From: Acidobacteriota bacterium
GTDB taxonomy: Bacteria > Acidobacteriota > Terriglobia > Terriglobales > Acidobacteriaceae
Direction of reading: 5' to 3'
DNA: 18,450 nt
Assembly: GCA_025353435.1 (NCBI GenBank)
Contig: JANXQR010000698.1
Coordinates: 1 to 18,450, forward strand
Translations under genes and position numbers: made by a program
Part shown: positions 7,042 to 15,347 of the stretch, piece after piece
How positions within the stretch are numbered: the first letter of the stretch is position 1
Layout: each line of letters starts with the position of its first letter
The notes under the pieces: model-generated
What the model saw: only the letters and a program-made list of their open reading frames with translations
Told to the model about the DNA's origin: nothing
Databases searched by the model: none

Positions 7042-8163
7042 ATGGAGATTACGGTAAGCCGCCAGGAACTTGTGAGGGAGCTGACCGCGACGCAGAGCGT
7101 GGTGGAGCGCAAGACCACCATCCCCATCCTCTCGAATTTTCTGATTGAAGCCGATGGCGAACGGCTGAACATCACAGCCACCGACCTCGACCAGGCGATC
7201 CGAACCAGCGCCGCGGTGAAGGTAAAGAAGCCAGGCTCGTGCACCATCCCCGCGCGCAAGCTTTACGACTACATCAAGCTCCTGCCCGACGGCGACATCT
7301 CCATCAAGATGCTCGAGAACCACTGGGTGCAGATTCGCTCCGGCCGCTCGAATACCAAAATGGTCGGCATGGCGCGAGCCAACTACCCGCAGGTGCCCGA
7401 GTTCCCCACCGTGTCCGTGACCACCATTTCCGTGGAAGCGCTCAAGACCCTCATCGCCCGCACCATTTTTGCCATCTCGAACGAAGAGTCGCGCTACACC
7501 CTGAACGGCGCGCTCATGGTGCTGAAGGCCGAGTCAATCGCGATGGTGGCCACCGACGGGCACCGGCTCTCGTTTGTTGAGAAGCAGGGCGAGAAGCTTG
7601 AAGGCATCAGTGGCGAAAAGCGCGTGCTGGTTCCGCGCAAGGCTCTCCAGGAGCTGCAAACGCTGTTGTCCAACACCACGGCCGAATCCGTGGAATTTGC
7701 GGACGACGAGCACACCCTGTTCTTCCGCGTCGGCCATCGCACCCTCAGCTCGCGCAAGCTTTCCGGCCAGTTCCCCAACTACGAAGCCGTTATGCCGCGC
7801 GACAACACGAAGTTCGCCATCGTGCGGTCGAGTGAGCTGTCGGCGGCCATCCAGCGCGTCGCCCAGTTTGCCGACGAGCGTTCCGGCGCCATCCGCCTGC
7901 GCCTTGAAGGCAACGAGCTCAAGATCAGCTCTTCATCAACCGAATCCGGAGAGTCGGAAGACACCATCGACACGCCGTATTCGAGCGACCCCATCATGGT
8001 CGGCTTCAACTCCGGTTACATTCTCGACTTCCTCAAGGCGCTCGGCAATGAAGGCGAAGTGCGGCTCGAATTCAAAGACTCGCAAAGTGCCGGCCAGATG
8101 CGCCCCGAAGATCCGGATGCCGAATACCGTTCGCGCTATGTGTTGATGCCCATGCGCATTTGA
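7042..8163 (+). CDS. dnaN: DnaN, DNA polymerase III sliding clamp (beta subunit)
   Basis: The beta clamp is a homodimeric ring that tethers DNA polymerase III to DNA and recruits many replication and repair proteins. The chosen start gives 373 aa beginning MEITVSRQEL, the usual clamp N-terminus, with an AGGGGG Shine-Dalgarno site just upstream. An in-frame ATG at 6991 would add 17 residues (MSILETEVEQPAAQGAA) and cannot be excluded. Landmarks are VVERKTTIPILSNFL (about 20-34), NISATDLD-like NITATDLD (43-50), the conserved ESRYTLNGALM (149-159) and ATDGHRLSF (170-178), and the terminal YVLMPMRI that ends most clamps. All three clamp domains are present and length is typical. It is transcribed alone, away from the minus-strand block, and ends 24 nt before a strong terminator. 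Confidence 0.97.
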   Translation: MEITVSRQELVRELTATQSVVERKTTIPILSNFLIEADGERLNITATDLDQAIRTSAAVKVKKPGSCTIPARKLYDYIKLLPDGDISIKMLENHWVQIRSGRSNTKMVGMARANYPQVPEFPTVSVTTISVEALKTLIARTIFAISNEESRYTLNGALMVLKAESIAMVATDGHRLSFVEKQGEKLEGISGEKRVLVPRKALQELQTLLSNTTAESVEFADDEHTLFFRVGHRTLSSRKLSGQFPNYEAVMPRDNTKFAIVRSSELSAAIQRVAQFADERSGAIRLRLEGNELKISSSSTESGESEDTIDTPYSSDPIMVGFNSGYILDFLKALGNEGEVRLEFKDSQSAGQMRPEDPDAEYRSRYVLMPMRI

Positions 8164-8187
8164 AGATCAACAAATAGCCATTAGCAA

Positions 8188-8216
8188 AAAAGGCCCGGCT
8201 CAACGCCGGGCCTTTT
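8188..8216. terminator. Bidirectional rho-independent terminator between dnaN and the kinase gene
   Basis: A perfect 12-bp stem AAAAGGCCCGGC / GCCGGGCCTTTT with a 5-nt loop (TCAAC). The plus strand ends in TTTTCC after the G+C-rich stem, and the minus strand ends in six Ts (six As at 8186-8191), so it can stop both dnaN and the convergent kinase gene, which ends at 8269. Confidence 0.92.
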
Positions 8217-8268
8217 CCTCTGTATGAAGATCGCAACACTGTCCCGGCATTTTTCAATCGCAGCGAGC

Positions 8269-9369
8269 CTACCGTGGCTTCGACCTCAAAAACGCCGCGC
8301 GGTCTGCCTCATTCGAAATCTGCTTCGCCGCTTCCCGATAGATGAACTCCGGATCGTCAGACTGCGCGGCCAGTTTCTTGATGACAATCTTTGCCACCGG
8401 TCCCAGGTATTGTGCGAGCCGCCGCGTAATGTCTTCAAGCGTCAGGTTATGCGCACCACTAGAAGCAAACAGACGCTCCGCTACCGATCCCGTGGCAGGT
8501 CGCATCGCGGCAGCAGGCGCCAATGTCGCAGCCGCCGCGGCCGTTGAAGCCGCTCCCTGCCCCGGCTGCAGGGCTACCAGGAACTCTTCAGCCGTCGCAA
8601 AACGCTGCGCGGGATCCTTCGCGAGCGAGCGCATCACCGCTTCTGAAATCCGCAGCGGCACCACAGGCGCAATCACGTGTGGCGCCACCGGAATCCGGTT
8701 CATGTGCGCCATCATGGTCTCGTAATTGTTTGCGCCGGAAATCGGAAGCACCCCAGTCAGCAGCTCATACAGCGTCACGCCCACCGCATAGATGTCAGAG
8801 GACGCGCTGGCCTTCGACCCGCCAATCTGCTCCGGTGACATGTAGTTCACCGAGCCCAACAGAAATCCCGCGCTGGTCAGATCGCTGCCCTGGCTCGTCA
8901 GCGCAATGCCAAAGTCCAGCACCTTCACCATGCCGTCGTGCGCAATCATTATGTTCGATGGCTTGATGTCGCGATGCACCACGCCGAGCCGGTGCGCGTA
9001 CGTCAGCGCCTGCAGGACCTGCGAAATATAGCCCAGCGCTTCCGGCAGCGTGATGTGCGCCTTCATCCGCCGATCGCGCAGCGTCTCGCCCTTTATCAGC
9101 TCCATTACCATCACCAGCTGACTGTTGTTGTAAAACGCCGTGTGCAGTTGCGCAATATTCTGATGGCTCAAGGTGGCCAGCGTTCGCACTTCGCGACGAA
9201 ATCGCTCCACCATCTCCGGCGCCCCGCACTGGTCCTCCAGCAATATTTTCATGGCCTCGTGGCGCTGCGAAATCATGTGCCGCACCTCGTAGACGGCGCC
9301 CAATCCGCCCGCCCCGAGGTGCCGCACAATCTCGTAATCGCCTACGAATTGCCCAGGTTCGAATGCCAT
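8269..9369 (-). CDS. Hanks-type serine/threonine protein kinase with C-terminal accessory domain
   Basis: A 366-aa eukaryotic-like kinase. The N-terminal kinase domain (about residues 11-268) has a glycine-rich loop LGAGGLGAVY (18-27), the ATP lysine Lys41 in AMK, alpha-C Glu60, catalytic loop VHRDIKPSN (131-139), DFG (152-154), the activation-segment end NYMSPEQ (175-181) and SDIYAVGV (191-198). All catalytic residues are present. A low-complexity Ala-rich linker (about 270-292) leads to a small helical C-terminal domain (about 298-366: DITRRLAQYLGPVAKIVIKK and FIYREAAKQISNEADRAAFL). There is no transmembrane segment and no PASTA repeat, so it is probably soluble, unlike PknB/PrkC. The C-terminal module resembles a small domain of unknown function found on other bacterial signalling proteins; its name is not certain to me. 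It converges on dnaN and is divergent from the glycosidase gene. Confidence 0.92.
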   Translation of the reverse strand: MAFEPGQFVGDYEIVRHLGAGGLGAVYEVRHMISQRHEAMKILLEDQCGAPEMVERFRREVRTLATLSHQNIAQLHTAFYNNSQLVMVMELIKGETLRDRRMKAHITLPEALGYISQVLQALTYAHRLGVVHRDIKPSNIMIAHDGMVKVLDFGIALTSQGSDLTSAGFLLGSVNYMSPEQIGGSKASASSDIYAVGVTLYELLTGVLPISGANNYETMMAHMNRIPVAPHVIAPVVPLRISEAVMRSLAKDPAQRFATAEEFLVALQPGQGAASTAAAAATLAPAAAMRPATGSVAERLFASSGAHNLTLEDITRRLAQYLGPVAKIVIKKLAAQSDDPEFIYREAAKQISNEADRAAFLRSKPR

Positions 9370-9532
9370 CGTTCCCAGCGGTCTTTCCCAACCCCCTGAT
9401 CATAAAGCTTCTTCTGTCTCCATACTCTGCGCCTCCGCGCCGCAAGACTCACCACAGACACCCTCCCGCTCCAGCCCAGCCCCTCAAGCCCAGCTATCAT
9501 GGCCTGTCAACTTTGTTGCCAACGCCGTCGAG

Positions 9533-11350
9533 GTGAACCTGTTGGATAACACTAAAAACTCTCATCCGCAGAACGCGCTCACCAAGAGCGCCGAACCCGA
9601 ATCATCGAAATCAATCTCGCGCCGGAACCTGCTCAAGACTGTGCCTTCCGCCGCGACATTGCTGCTCCCCACAGCTTCCTGGGCGCAGCAATCAAAAACA
9701 GCCCCTGCACACGACGGCCTCGATCTCCCCGTCCTCGCGCAGCCTGACCTGGTCTTCGCATTCCTCAGCGACGCAGAGCCAGAGCGTCACGTGCTCTCGC
9801 GAACCGGCAGCAGCTGGACCGGAAGCAACGCCGCCACCTCCATCAAAGTCGATTTCATTGCAGCAGCGCAGCAGGCTGCCATCGCAATCGAATCACTCAC
9901 CGCGCACGTCCAGCGCATTCACCTCCGCTGGAAGCGCCGCCTGCCGGCAGAGGCTCTCGTCCTCGGCGACGCATGGGAGCGAAGCTATGGCGACCTCGAA
10001 TGGAAACCTCTCCAAGCCGAGCGCGTTTTGCCCTGGTACGCAATGCTGCACACGCAAGGTCAAACCTCCGGCATGGGCGTCAAAACCGGTGCCGCGGCCT
10101 TCGCCTTCTGGCAAGCCGATCCCTCAGGCATCTCACTCTGGCTTGACGTGCGCAATGGAGGCAACGGCGTCTCCCTCGGCAACCGCAAGCTTCAAGCCGC
10201 AACCATCGTTCAGTGCCGCGGCGCTAAGGATGAAAGCGCATTCGCCGTCACTCAACGCCTCTGTCGGGCCATGGCGCAGGGAACACGCGTGCCCGCCATG
10301 CGAGGCGCAATACCCGTCGATGTCATCTACGGCAGCAACGACTGGTATTACGCCTACGGGCAGAACACCCACGACGGAATCCTTCGCGACGCCGATCTGG
10401 TCTCTTCCCTCGCACCCCCCGGCGGCATCAAGCCCTTCACCGTCATCGATGACGGCTACCAGGACGCCGCGCGCTTTCCCAGCCTTTCAAAGCTCGCATC
10501 CGACATTCGCAGTCGCAACGTCATCCCCGGCCTCTGGATTCGCCCCTTGCGCGCGTCCTCGTCGACGCCACAAAATCTCCTGCTGCCGGACTCCCGCTAC
10601 AGCGCATCGGCCAACGACCCGGCGCCGCTAGCCTACGATCCCACCATTCCCGAGGCTCTTCACGCCATCGCATCGGTCGCCGCCGAAGCCTGTGCCTGGG
10701 GCTTCGATCTCATCAAGCACGACTTCACCACCTGGGAGTTATTCGGCCAATGGGGCAGTCAGATGGGCGCCTCTCCCACGCGCGGCAATTGGCACTTCAA
10801 TGACCGCTCGCTTACCAACGCCGAAATCGTCACAGCGCTCTATCGGCAACTCCGCGCAGCCTGCGGAGAAGACCGCATCATTCTCGGCTGCAACACCATG
10901 GGCCATCTCTCCGTCGGCCTGTTCGATGCCTCTCGCACCGGCGACGACACCAGCGGCAAGGAGTGGGAGCGCACGCGCCGCATGGGCGTCAACACGCTCG
11001 CCTTCCGCCTGCCCCAGCACAAAGTCTTCTGCTCCATCGACGCCGATTGTGTAGCCATCACGCCCGACGTCCCCTGGTCCATGAGCCGCCAATGGTTGAA
11101 AGTCGTAGCCAGCAGCGGAACCGTACTTCTGATTTCCCCAGATCCCAAAGCCATCGGCCCGGAGCAAAGGAAAGCCCTTCGCACAGCCTTCGAAATCTGC
11201 GTCGGCAAGGAAGGCAGAGAACCGCTGGATTGGATCAATACGCGCACTCCCGCAGCCTGGCGCTCATTTGATCTGATCGAGGCCTACGAATGGATTCTCG
11301 AAGAAGGAGAAAGCCCCTTCCCCATCGGAATCCAGCGCGGTCCCGATTAG
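9533..11350 (+). CDS. Tat-exported glycoside hydrolase, clan GH-D (GH36/GH27, alpha-galactosidase-like)
   Basis: About 605 aa. A twin-arginine signal (SRRNLLKTVPSAATLLLPTASWAQ, residues 29-52) follows an unusually long N-region. After a beta-rich N-terminal domain (about 60-255) comes a TIM-barrel starting at PVDVIYGSNDWYYAYG (261-276). It includes FTVIDDGYQ (302-310), GLWIRPL, the putative nucleophile Asp397 in LIKHDFTTWELFG and the putative acid/base Asp471/Asp472 in SRTGDDTSGKEW. These positions follow the clan GH-D retaining mechanism, so alpha-galactosidase or a related alpha-glycosidase is likely; exact substrate is unknown. The start may be GTG at 9533 or, better placed behind the GAGG at 9530-9533, TTG at 9542. 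It is transcribed divergently from the kinase and converges on the small exported protein at 11381 with only a 30-nt gap and no terminator seen. Confidence 0.8.
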   Translation: MNLLDNTKNSHPQNALTKSAEPESSKSISRRNLLKTVPSAATLLLPTASWAQQSKTAPAHDGLDLPVLAQPDLVFAFLSDAEPERHVLSRTGSSWTGSNAATSIKVDFIAAAQQAAIAIESLTAHVQRIHLRWKRRLPAEALVLGDAWERSYGDLEWKPLQAERVLPWYAMLHTQGQTSGMGVKTGAAAFAFWQADPSGISLWLDVRNGGNGVSLGNRKLQAATIVQCRGAKDESAFAVTQRLCRAMAQGTRVPAMRGAIPVDVIYGSNDWYYAYGQNTHDGILRDADLVSSLAPPGGIKPFTVIDDGYQDAARFPSLSKLASDIRSRNVIPGLWIRPLRASSSTPQNLLLPDSRYSASANDPAPLAYDPTIPEALHAIASVAAEACAWGFDLIKHDFTTWELFGQWGSQMGASPTRGNWHFNDRSLTNAEIVTALYRQLRAACGEDRIILGCNTMGHLSVGLFDASRTGDDTSGKEWERTRRMGVNTLAFRLPQHKVFCSIDADCVAITPDVPWSMSRQWLKVVASSGTVLLISPDPKAIGPEQRKALRTAFEICVGKEGREPLDWINTRTPAAWRSFDLIEAYEWILEEGESPFPIGIQRGPD

Positions 11351-11380
11351 GCAATCTTCGGTGAATCGAAATGCGGGCTG

Positions 11381-11869
11381 TCAGTTTGATGAAGCGGCCA
11401 CCCCTGCAGCAGCGCTGGGTATCGGAATCGTGTAAACACGCTGGGTTGCGGTCAGAACCAGCAGCGCGTGCTGCGACGGAACAAAGCGAGCCACTCGTGG
11501 CTGGTGGTCCAGAATCACGCGCTTGATCTCGGTGCCCGTCGCGGTGTCGTACACAATCAGCTCCTGGTCGCGATTGGCCACCGCCACCAGCCCCTGCGCG
11601 CCATCTCCTCCCAGAACGCGGCCATAGAACGCGCATGTGCGCACCCCGTCTGACAACCGATAGATCACCGTGTTGTTGTAATTGCCTCGCACCGCCACAA
11701 AGTTCCCGTAAACATCGGCCCAGCGGTGATCGATGTTGAACAGCCCCGCCCCACTTGTTGAGATCGTCTGGCTATCCGTACAATAACGGGTTACCTGATT
11801 GTTACAATTACCAGTTTGTGCTAACACTGGAAATGCACAGAGACAAAACAGCAACAAAAGTTTCTTCAT
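11381..11869 (-). CDS. Small exported protein with propeller-like repeats, function unknown
   Basis: A 162-aa protein with a clear Sec signal peptide (MKKLLLLFCLCAFPVLAQ, cleaved near residue 18). The mature part opens with a Cys-containing segment (NCNNQVTRYCTDS) and continues as beta-strand repeats of the WD40/YVTN type: WADVYGNFVAVRGN, GLVAVANRDQELIVYDTATG, RVARFVPSQHALLVLTATQRVY. It is too short for a complete propeller (perhaps two to three blades), so it may be a truncated product or oligomerise. The start is supported by AAGGAGG 4 nt upstream of the ATG. It lies downstream of the M48 protease gene and 46-aa ORF, separated from them by a hairpin. The M48 protein also ends in a propeller, so a common origin is possible but not shown. 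Confidence 0.7.
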   Translation of the reverse strand: MKKLLLLFCLCAFPVLAQTGNCNNQVTRYCTDSQTISTSGAGLFNIDHRWADVYGNFVAVRGNYNNTVIYRLSDGVRTCAFYGRVLGGDGAQGLVAVANRDQELIVYDTATGTEIKRVILDHQPRVARFVPSQHALLVLTATQRVYTIPIPSAAAGVAASSN

Positions 11870-11885
11870 CCCACCTCCTTACACG

Positions 11886-11921
11886 AAAAAGCGCCGAAAG
11901 GGCTCAGGCCCATCAGCGCTT
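11886..11921 (-). terminator. Rho-independent terminator or attenuator before the small exported protein gene
   Basis: On the minus strand AAGCGC pairs with GCGCTT around an internal loop and an inner GGGC/GCCC helix (11900-11911), followed by a TTTTT run (11886-11890). It sits 26 nt after the 46-aa ORF stop and 16 nt before the ATG at 11869, so it could end the M48 operon or attenuate read-through into the exported protein gene. Confidence 0.6.
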
Positions 11922-11947
11922 CATTAAAACTCGGGTTTTGTTCTGTT

Positions 11948-12088
11948 CTACTTCTCTTCAGCCTCGGGCGGAGGTTCTACAACCAACCAACCCCCTGAAT
12001 CGGTGTGGCGTTTTTGCGCCTCCAACCATTCATGCTCAGACTCGTAGTCATCCCTGGTTAAAGGCCTTTCATCAACCTCTTCGCCCAT
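11948..12088 (-). CDS. Small acidic 46-aa protein, unknown
   Basis: A 46-codon ORF beginning MGEEVDERPLTRDDYESEHE and ending VEPPPEAEEK, rich in Glu and Asp, with no hydrophobic segment or Cys. It starts 17 nt after the stop of the M48 protease gene, with a GGAGGG Shine-Dalgarno site 3-4 nt from the ATG, so it is probably the second gene of that transcript. A terminator-like hairpin follows. Not recognised as a known family; being small and of unknown homology, it may be real or chance, but the ribosome binding site and operon position favour a real gene. Confidence 0.5.
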   Translation of the reverse strand: MGEEVDERPLTRDDYESEHEWLEAQKRHTDSGGWLVVEPPPEAEEK

Positions 12089-12105
12089 AATCCCTCCACG
12101 TACAT

Positions 12106-14166
12106 CTATACAAAGTTCGCTCCCGGCGTCTGAGCGCCCGTGTGTGCATCCAGTGTCAGGTTCGCGCCTGGTTTCTGGAACGACGTAATCAAATGCAGCC
12201 GGGCCCGGTCCTGATCGTCGAACCGCATGCCTGAGAACGGCCGCAGCAGCGAAACCTGCTTGTGCTGCTCCAGATCCCACAGCGTGCCGCGCGACGAGTG
12301 CGAGTAGGCCAGGAACTTCCCATCCCCGCTGAAGTCACCCGCTGCCAAAGTCCTCAGCGGGCCAATCGGCAGGTCCACCGTCACAGGATTCGCAGCGCCG
12401 GCTTCCTTCAGCGCCACGCCGCCTTTGGCTGATTCGCTGGCCAGCGCCGGCCCGTACAAATCGATCTGTGGCAGACGAAAAGCTCTCTGAATGGTTCCCG
12501 TCGCCGGGTCAATCAGAATGGCGGCGTTGTCCCCCGCCGGGCCCACCAGCACCTGGTCTCCCTGGCTTATCCCGCGCACCCATTGATCACCGATCGGAAA
12601 TTTCCCCAGCTTGTCGCCCCCAGGAAAGGAATCAAGGCACATTGTGTAGATCATCGCCCCGTTACTCTGCGCCTTGCCGTTTCCACATTCGAACGCGACC
12701 TTGCTGCTCCCCACAAACGTCACCTTCGATGCGATCATGCTCGACAAATCCCCGTGCATCGCAATCTCGTGGCGCTGCGTCAGGTCATACGCAAACGACC
12801 GGCCGCCCACCAACGCCAGCAGCACGCCGCCGTCAGCGCTGAACACAATCTCCGCGTCATTGCCCCATGCTGGAAACTCGTTGAACTTCTTGTTCACGTA
12901 GAACGGCTTCTCTGTCTCGACATCCAGAAGCGTCAGCCCCACGCCTTCGCCTTCAAATTTCATGCAGACAAACGTCCGGCCATCGGGAGCCAACGCGCTC
13001 TCCAAACATCCCTTGTAGTCGATCAGGTCGTGCGCGCTCTCGCGCTTCTGGGCCACAATGTCCCACGACTCCACCCGCCTATCGGGGTAGGCAAACGACA
13101 CCCGCCGCGAGTCGGGAGAGTAGTGCGCCCCCTCCGCGCCCGGCGCATCAATCGTAAACAGCAGCTTCAGCGGCGCGCGCGACAAGACGTGAACGCTCGC
13201 GTTGTTCTGCGCCAAGATGAAATTGCCATCGGGGCTGAAGCGGATCCGGTCGATCGCAGGGCGCATCGGCGGATCAAGTGTGAACGACGTCAACCCCGGC
13301 GTCGGATCAATCACCCAACTGGGAACCTGCGTGCGCAGCTTCTGCTGGAACTCGGCAAACGACGCAGACTTGCCCGGCGTTGCCGCTTTGCACTCCGCTG
13401 ACAGCCCATTCACCATCTTGTGCGCGGCCCGAATGCGGTCCACAATCTCCGTGCTTTCCCCGGAAAGAATCTTGAGGAACAGCCCGGTGTGCCCCTTGGT
13501 GTCCGTGATGCGGTCAAGATTCTCAGCCAGAGCATTCGGCGCGTAACCGGCGCGCGTCATGGCGTAGAGTGCGATCGCGTCCGCGGCCAGCTCGGCATTT
13601 TCTGCCTCATCGCGCGATTCCGCCCCGCCTGCCTTCCACGGCGCGTTGATCAGCAGTTGCTGCTTGTCTTCCACATCGCGCCGGTCGGTCAGTGAGGTCA
13701 CCTTCAACAGCGCCTTCAACTCCCGCGTTTCACCCTCCGTCATGGCGTGCGAATAGATGTGACCCACTTCGTGCGCCAGCACACCCGCTATCTCGTCCTC
13801 GTTGTGCGCGTCTGAGATGAGCTTGCGGCTCACATACACGTGCCCGCCCGCAATCGAGAAGGCGTTCACCTCCTCGTCCAGGTACACCTTAAACGTGAAC
13901 TTGATTGCACTGGGCGGAAGCTGAGCCAGCAGCTTGTTCCCGATGCGAGTCAGCTCCGCCGTTTCCTTCTCCGGCAGCAGCGTGTATTCCGCCTCCAGCT
14001 GCGCGGCCTGCGCATCGCCCAGCCACTGTTCCTGCTGCTCGTTAAAAATGTCCGCTTTTTTGATCTGAAACTGCGGAGCCGGGACCGTGCAGACGCTGGT
14101 TTGCGCTGAGACCGGAACCGAAGTGAGAACAACGAAAGGCAAGGCCAGAACACAGATTCGGCGCAT
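12106..14166 (-). CDS. Exported M48-family metalloprotease with C-terminal beta-propeller
   Basis: About 686 aa from the ATG at 14166, starting with a Sec signal peptide (MRRICVLALPFVVLTSVPVSAQ, positions 1-22); in-frame starts up to 51 nt upstream (TTG 14217, ATG 14196) are less natural. The M48 zinc protease domain has VLAHEVGHIYSHA with HEVGH at 132-136 and the downstream ligand in NAELAADAIAL (Glu192, ExxAD), preceded by VNAFSIAGGHVYVS, all typical of BepA/Oma1-like M48 enzymes. The second half (about 270-686) contains WD40-like blades such as YSPDSRRVSFAYPDRRVESWDI, LDVETEKPFYV and GDGKFLAYSHSSRGTLWDLEQ. Such enzymes act in the periplasm, often on outer-membrane or misfolded proteins; the propeller probably binds partners. 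It heads a minus-strand unit with the 46-aa ORF and is divergent from the isomerase-like gene. Confidence 0.88.
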   Translation of the reverse strand: MRRICVLALPFVVLTSVPVSAQTSVCTVPAPQFQIKKADIFNEQQEQWLGDAQAAQLEAEYTLLPEKETAELTRIGNKLLAQLPPSAIKFTFKVYLDEEVNAFSIAGGHVYVSRKLISDAHNEDEIAGVLAHEVGHIYSHAMTEGETRELKALLKVTSLTDRRDVEDKQQLLINAPWKAGGAESRDEAENAELAADAIALYAMTRAGYAPNALAENLDRITDTKGHTGLFLKILSGESTEIVDRIRAAHKMVNGLSAECKAATPGKSASFAEFQQKLRTQVPSWVIDPTPGLTSFTLDPPMRPAIDRIRFSPDGNFILAQNNASVHVLSRAPLKLLFTIDAPGAEGAHYSPDSRRVSFAYPDRRVESWDIVAQKRESAHDLIDYKGCLESALAPDGRTFVCMKFEGEGVGLTLLDVETEKPFYVNKKFNEFPAWGNDAEIVFSADGGVLLALVGGRSFAYDLTQRHEIAMHGDLSSMIASKVTFVGSSKVAFECGNGKAQSNGAMIYTMCLDSFPGGDKLGKFPIGDQWVRGISQGDQVLVGPAGDNAAILIDPATGTIQRAFRLPQIDLYGPALASESAKGGVALKEAGAANPVTVDLPIGPLRTLAAGDFSGDGKFLAYSHSSRGTLWDLEQHKQVSLLRPFSGMRFDDQDRARLHLITSFQKPGANLTLDAHTGAQTPGANFV

Positions 14167-14388
14167 AAGAGGTGATCTCGGAAAAGGTTGAGCCATCCTA
14201 ACATGGGCCGCGCTCAATGGACGCGCCGTCAGTGAATTAGCGGGTTGTTCGGGACCGTCAGCCTTTACTCACGACATTGCCCCCGATTCATCCCCTCCGC
14301 CAAGCGGGTGTTATTTCCGCCGAAGGCTCGCACCGGAAGCCTTGAGCCATGCGGTAATATTGCAGCCGAAAAAGAAACGGAGTTCCCC

Positions 14389-15318
14389 ATGTCTCCCATC
14401 TCCCGGCGCACCATGCTGAAGAATAGCTCTCTTACCGCCGCCTCCATCACCCTGCTCTCAGTGGTCCCGGAGATGCTTCGCGCCCAATCCCTCGCCAAGG
14501 CAACCGGGATCCAGCTCTACACGGTCGGCAAGGAACTCACCGAAGATCTGTCCGGCACGCTCGCCAAGATCTCCGCCATCGGATACAAGACAGTCGAGAG
14601 CGCCGGACTCGCGGGCAAGTCAGCCGCCGAATTTCGCAAAGCCCTCGATGGTGCCGGCCTCAAATGCCTAAGCTCCCACCTCTTTCCCACTCCGGGAAGA
14701 AACCAGCAGCAGAACTTCGAGGACATGAAGACCCTGGGAGCGGACTACGCGGTCTCGAGCGTCATCATCAAGCCCACCGCACCCATCAAGAGCGCTGACG
14801 ACTACATCAAGCTCATCGCCGCCCTCACCCAGGACGACTTCAAAAAGATGGCTGCGGAACTGAACACCATGGCGACCCAGGCAAAGTCCATTGGCCTGCA
14901 GTTCGCTTACCACAACCACAACATGGAATTCCGCAAGTGGCCCGACGGCACCACCACCTACGATATCTTGATGGCGGAAACCGATCCTTCGCTGGTGAAA
15001 ATCGAGATCGACTGTGGCTGGGCCGACCTCGGTGGTCACCCGCCCGTTGAGCTATTCAAGAAATACAGCGGACGCGTCCGCATGCTGCACATCAAGGACT
15101 TTGTCCCCGTCGCGCACCCCATCGTCACCCTCGACCCCAAGAATGGACCAGAGGGCACAGAACTCGGCAAAGGGCACATCGACTACCGCCCAATCCTCGC
15201 CGCCGCGCCCGCCGCCGGAGTCGAACATATCTTCGTCGAGCAGGAGCCGCCCTTCGTCAAGTTCACCGCGTTCGAAGCCGCCAAAGTCGACTACGACTAC
15301 CTGCAATCGATCGCTTAG
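14389..15318 (+). CDS. Tat-exported sugar phosphate isomerase/epimerase-like TIM-barrel protein
   Basis: A 309-aa protein starting MSPISRRTMLKNSS with a twin-arginine signal (SRRTMLK, then a hydrophobic stretch to about residue 33), so it probably acts in the periplasm. The mature part is a xylose-isomerase-like AP-endonuclease-2-type barrel: GIQLYTVGKEL (40-50), AYHNHNMEF (173-181), KIEIDCGWADLGG (204-216), MLHIKD (232-237) and FVEQE (282-286). These hold the usual metal-binding Glu/His/Asp positions. The start is supported by ACGGAG 8 nt upstream; an in-frame upstream extension to 14245 is not convincing. The substrate (sugar, inositol derivative or other) is unknown. Downstream at 29 nt is a REP-like hairpin. 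Confidence 0.85.
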   Translation: MSPISRRTMLKNSSLTAASITLLSVVPEMLRAQSLAKATGIQLYTVGKELTEDLSGTLAKISAIGYKTVESAGLAGKSAAEFRKALDGAGLKCLSSHLFPTPGRNQQQNFEDMKTLGADYAVSSVIIKPTAPIKSADDYIKLIAALTQDDFKKMAAELNTMATQAKSIGLQFAYHNHNMEFRKWPDGTTTYDILMAETDPSLVKIEIDCGWADLGGHPPVELFKKYSGRVRMLHIKDFVPVAHPIVTLDPKNGPEGTELGKGHIDYRPILAAAPAAGVEHIFVEQEPPFVKFTAFEAAKVDYDYLQSIA

Positions 15319-15347
15319 TGCATTTTTTGGATTTACCGTAGACTCGC

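Noticed and set aside
6507..7323. Long minus-strand ORFs over the dnaN upstream region and dnaN 5' end
   Set aside because: They overlap dnaN in antisense and show no conserved motifs; composition effects explain them.
9400..9475. Sequence resembling the CTCTGCGCCTCCGCG / ACCACAGACA type of dispersed intergenic repeat
   Set aside because: Only one degenerate copy is seen in the window, so a repeat cannot be supported from this sequence alone.
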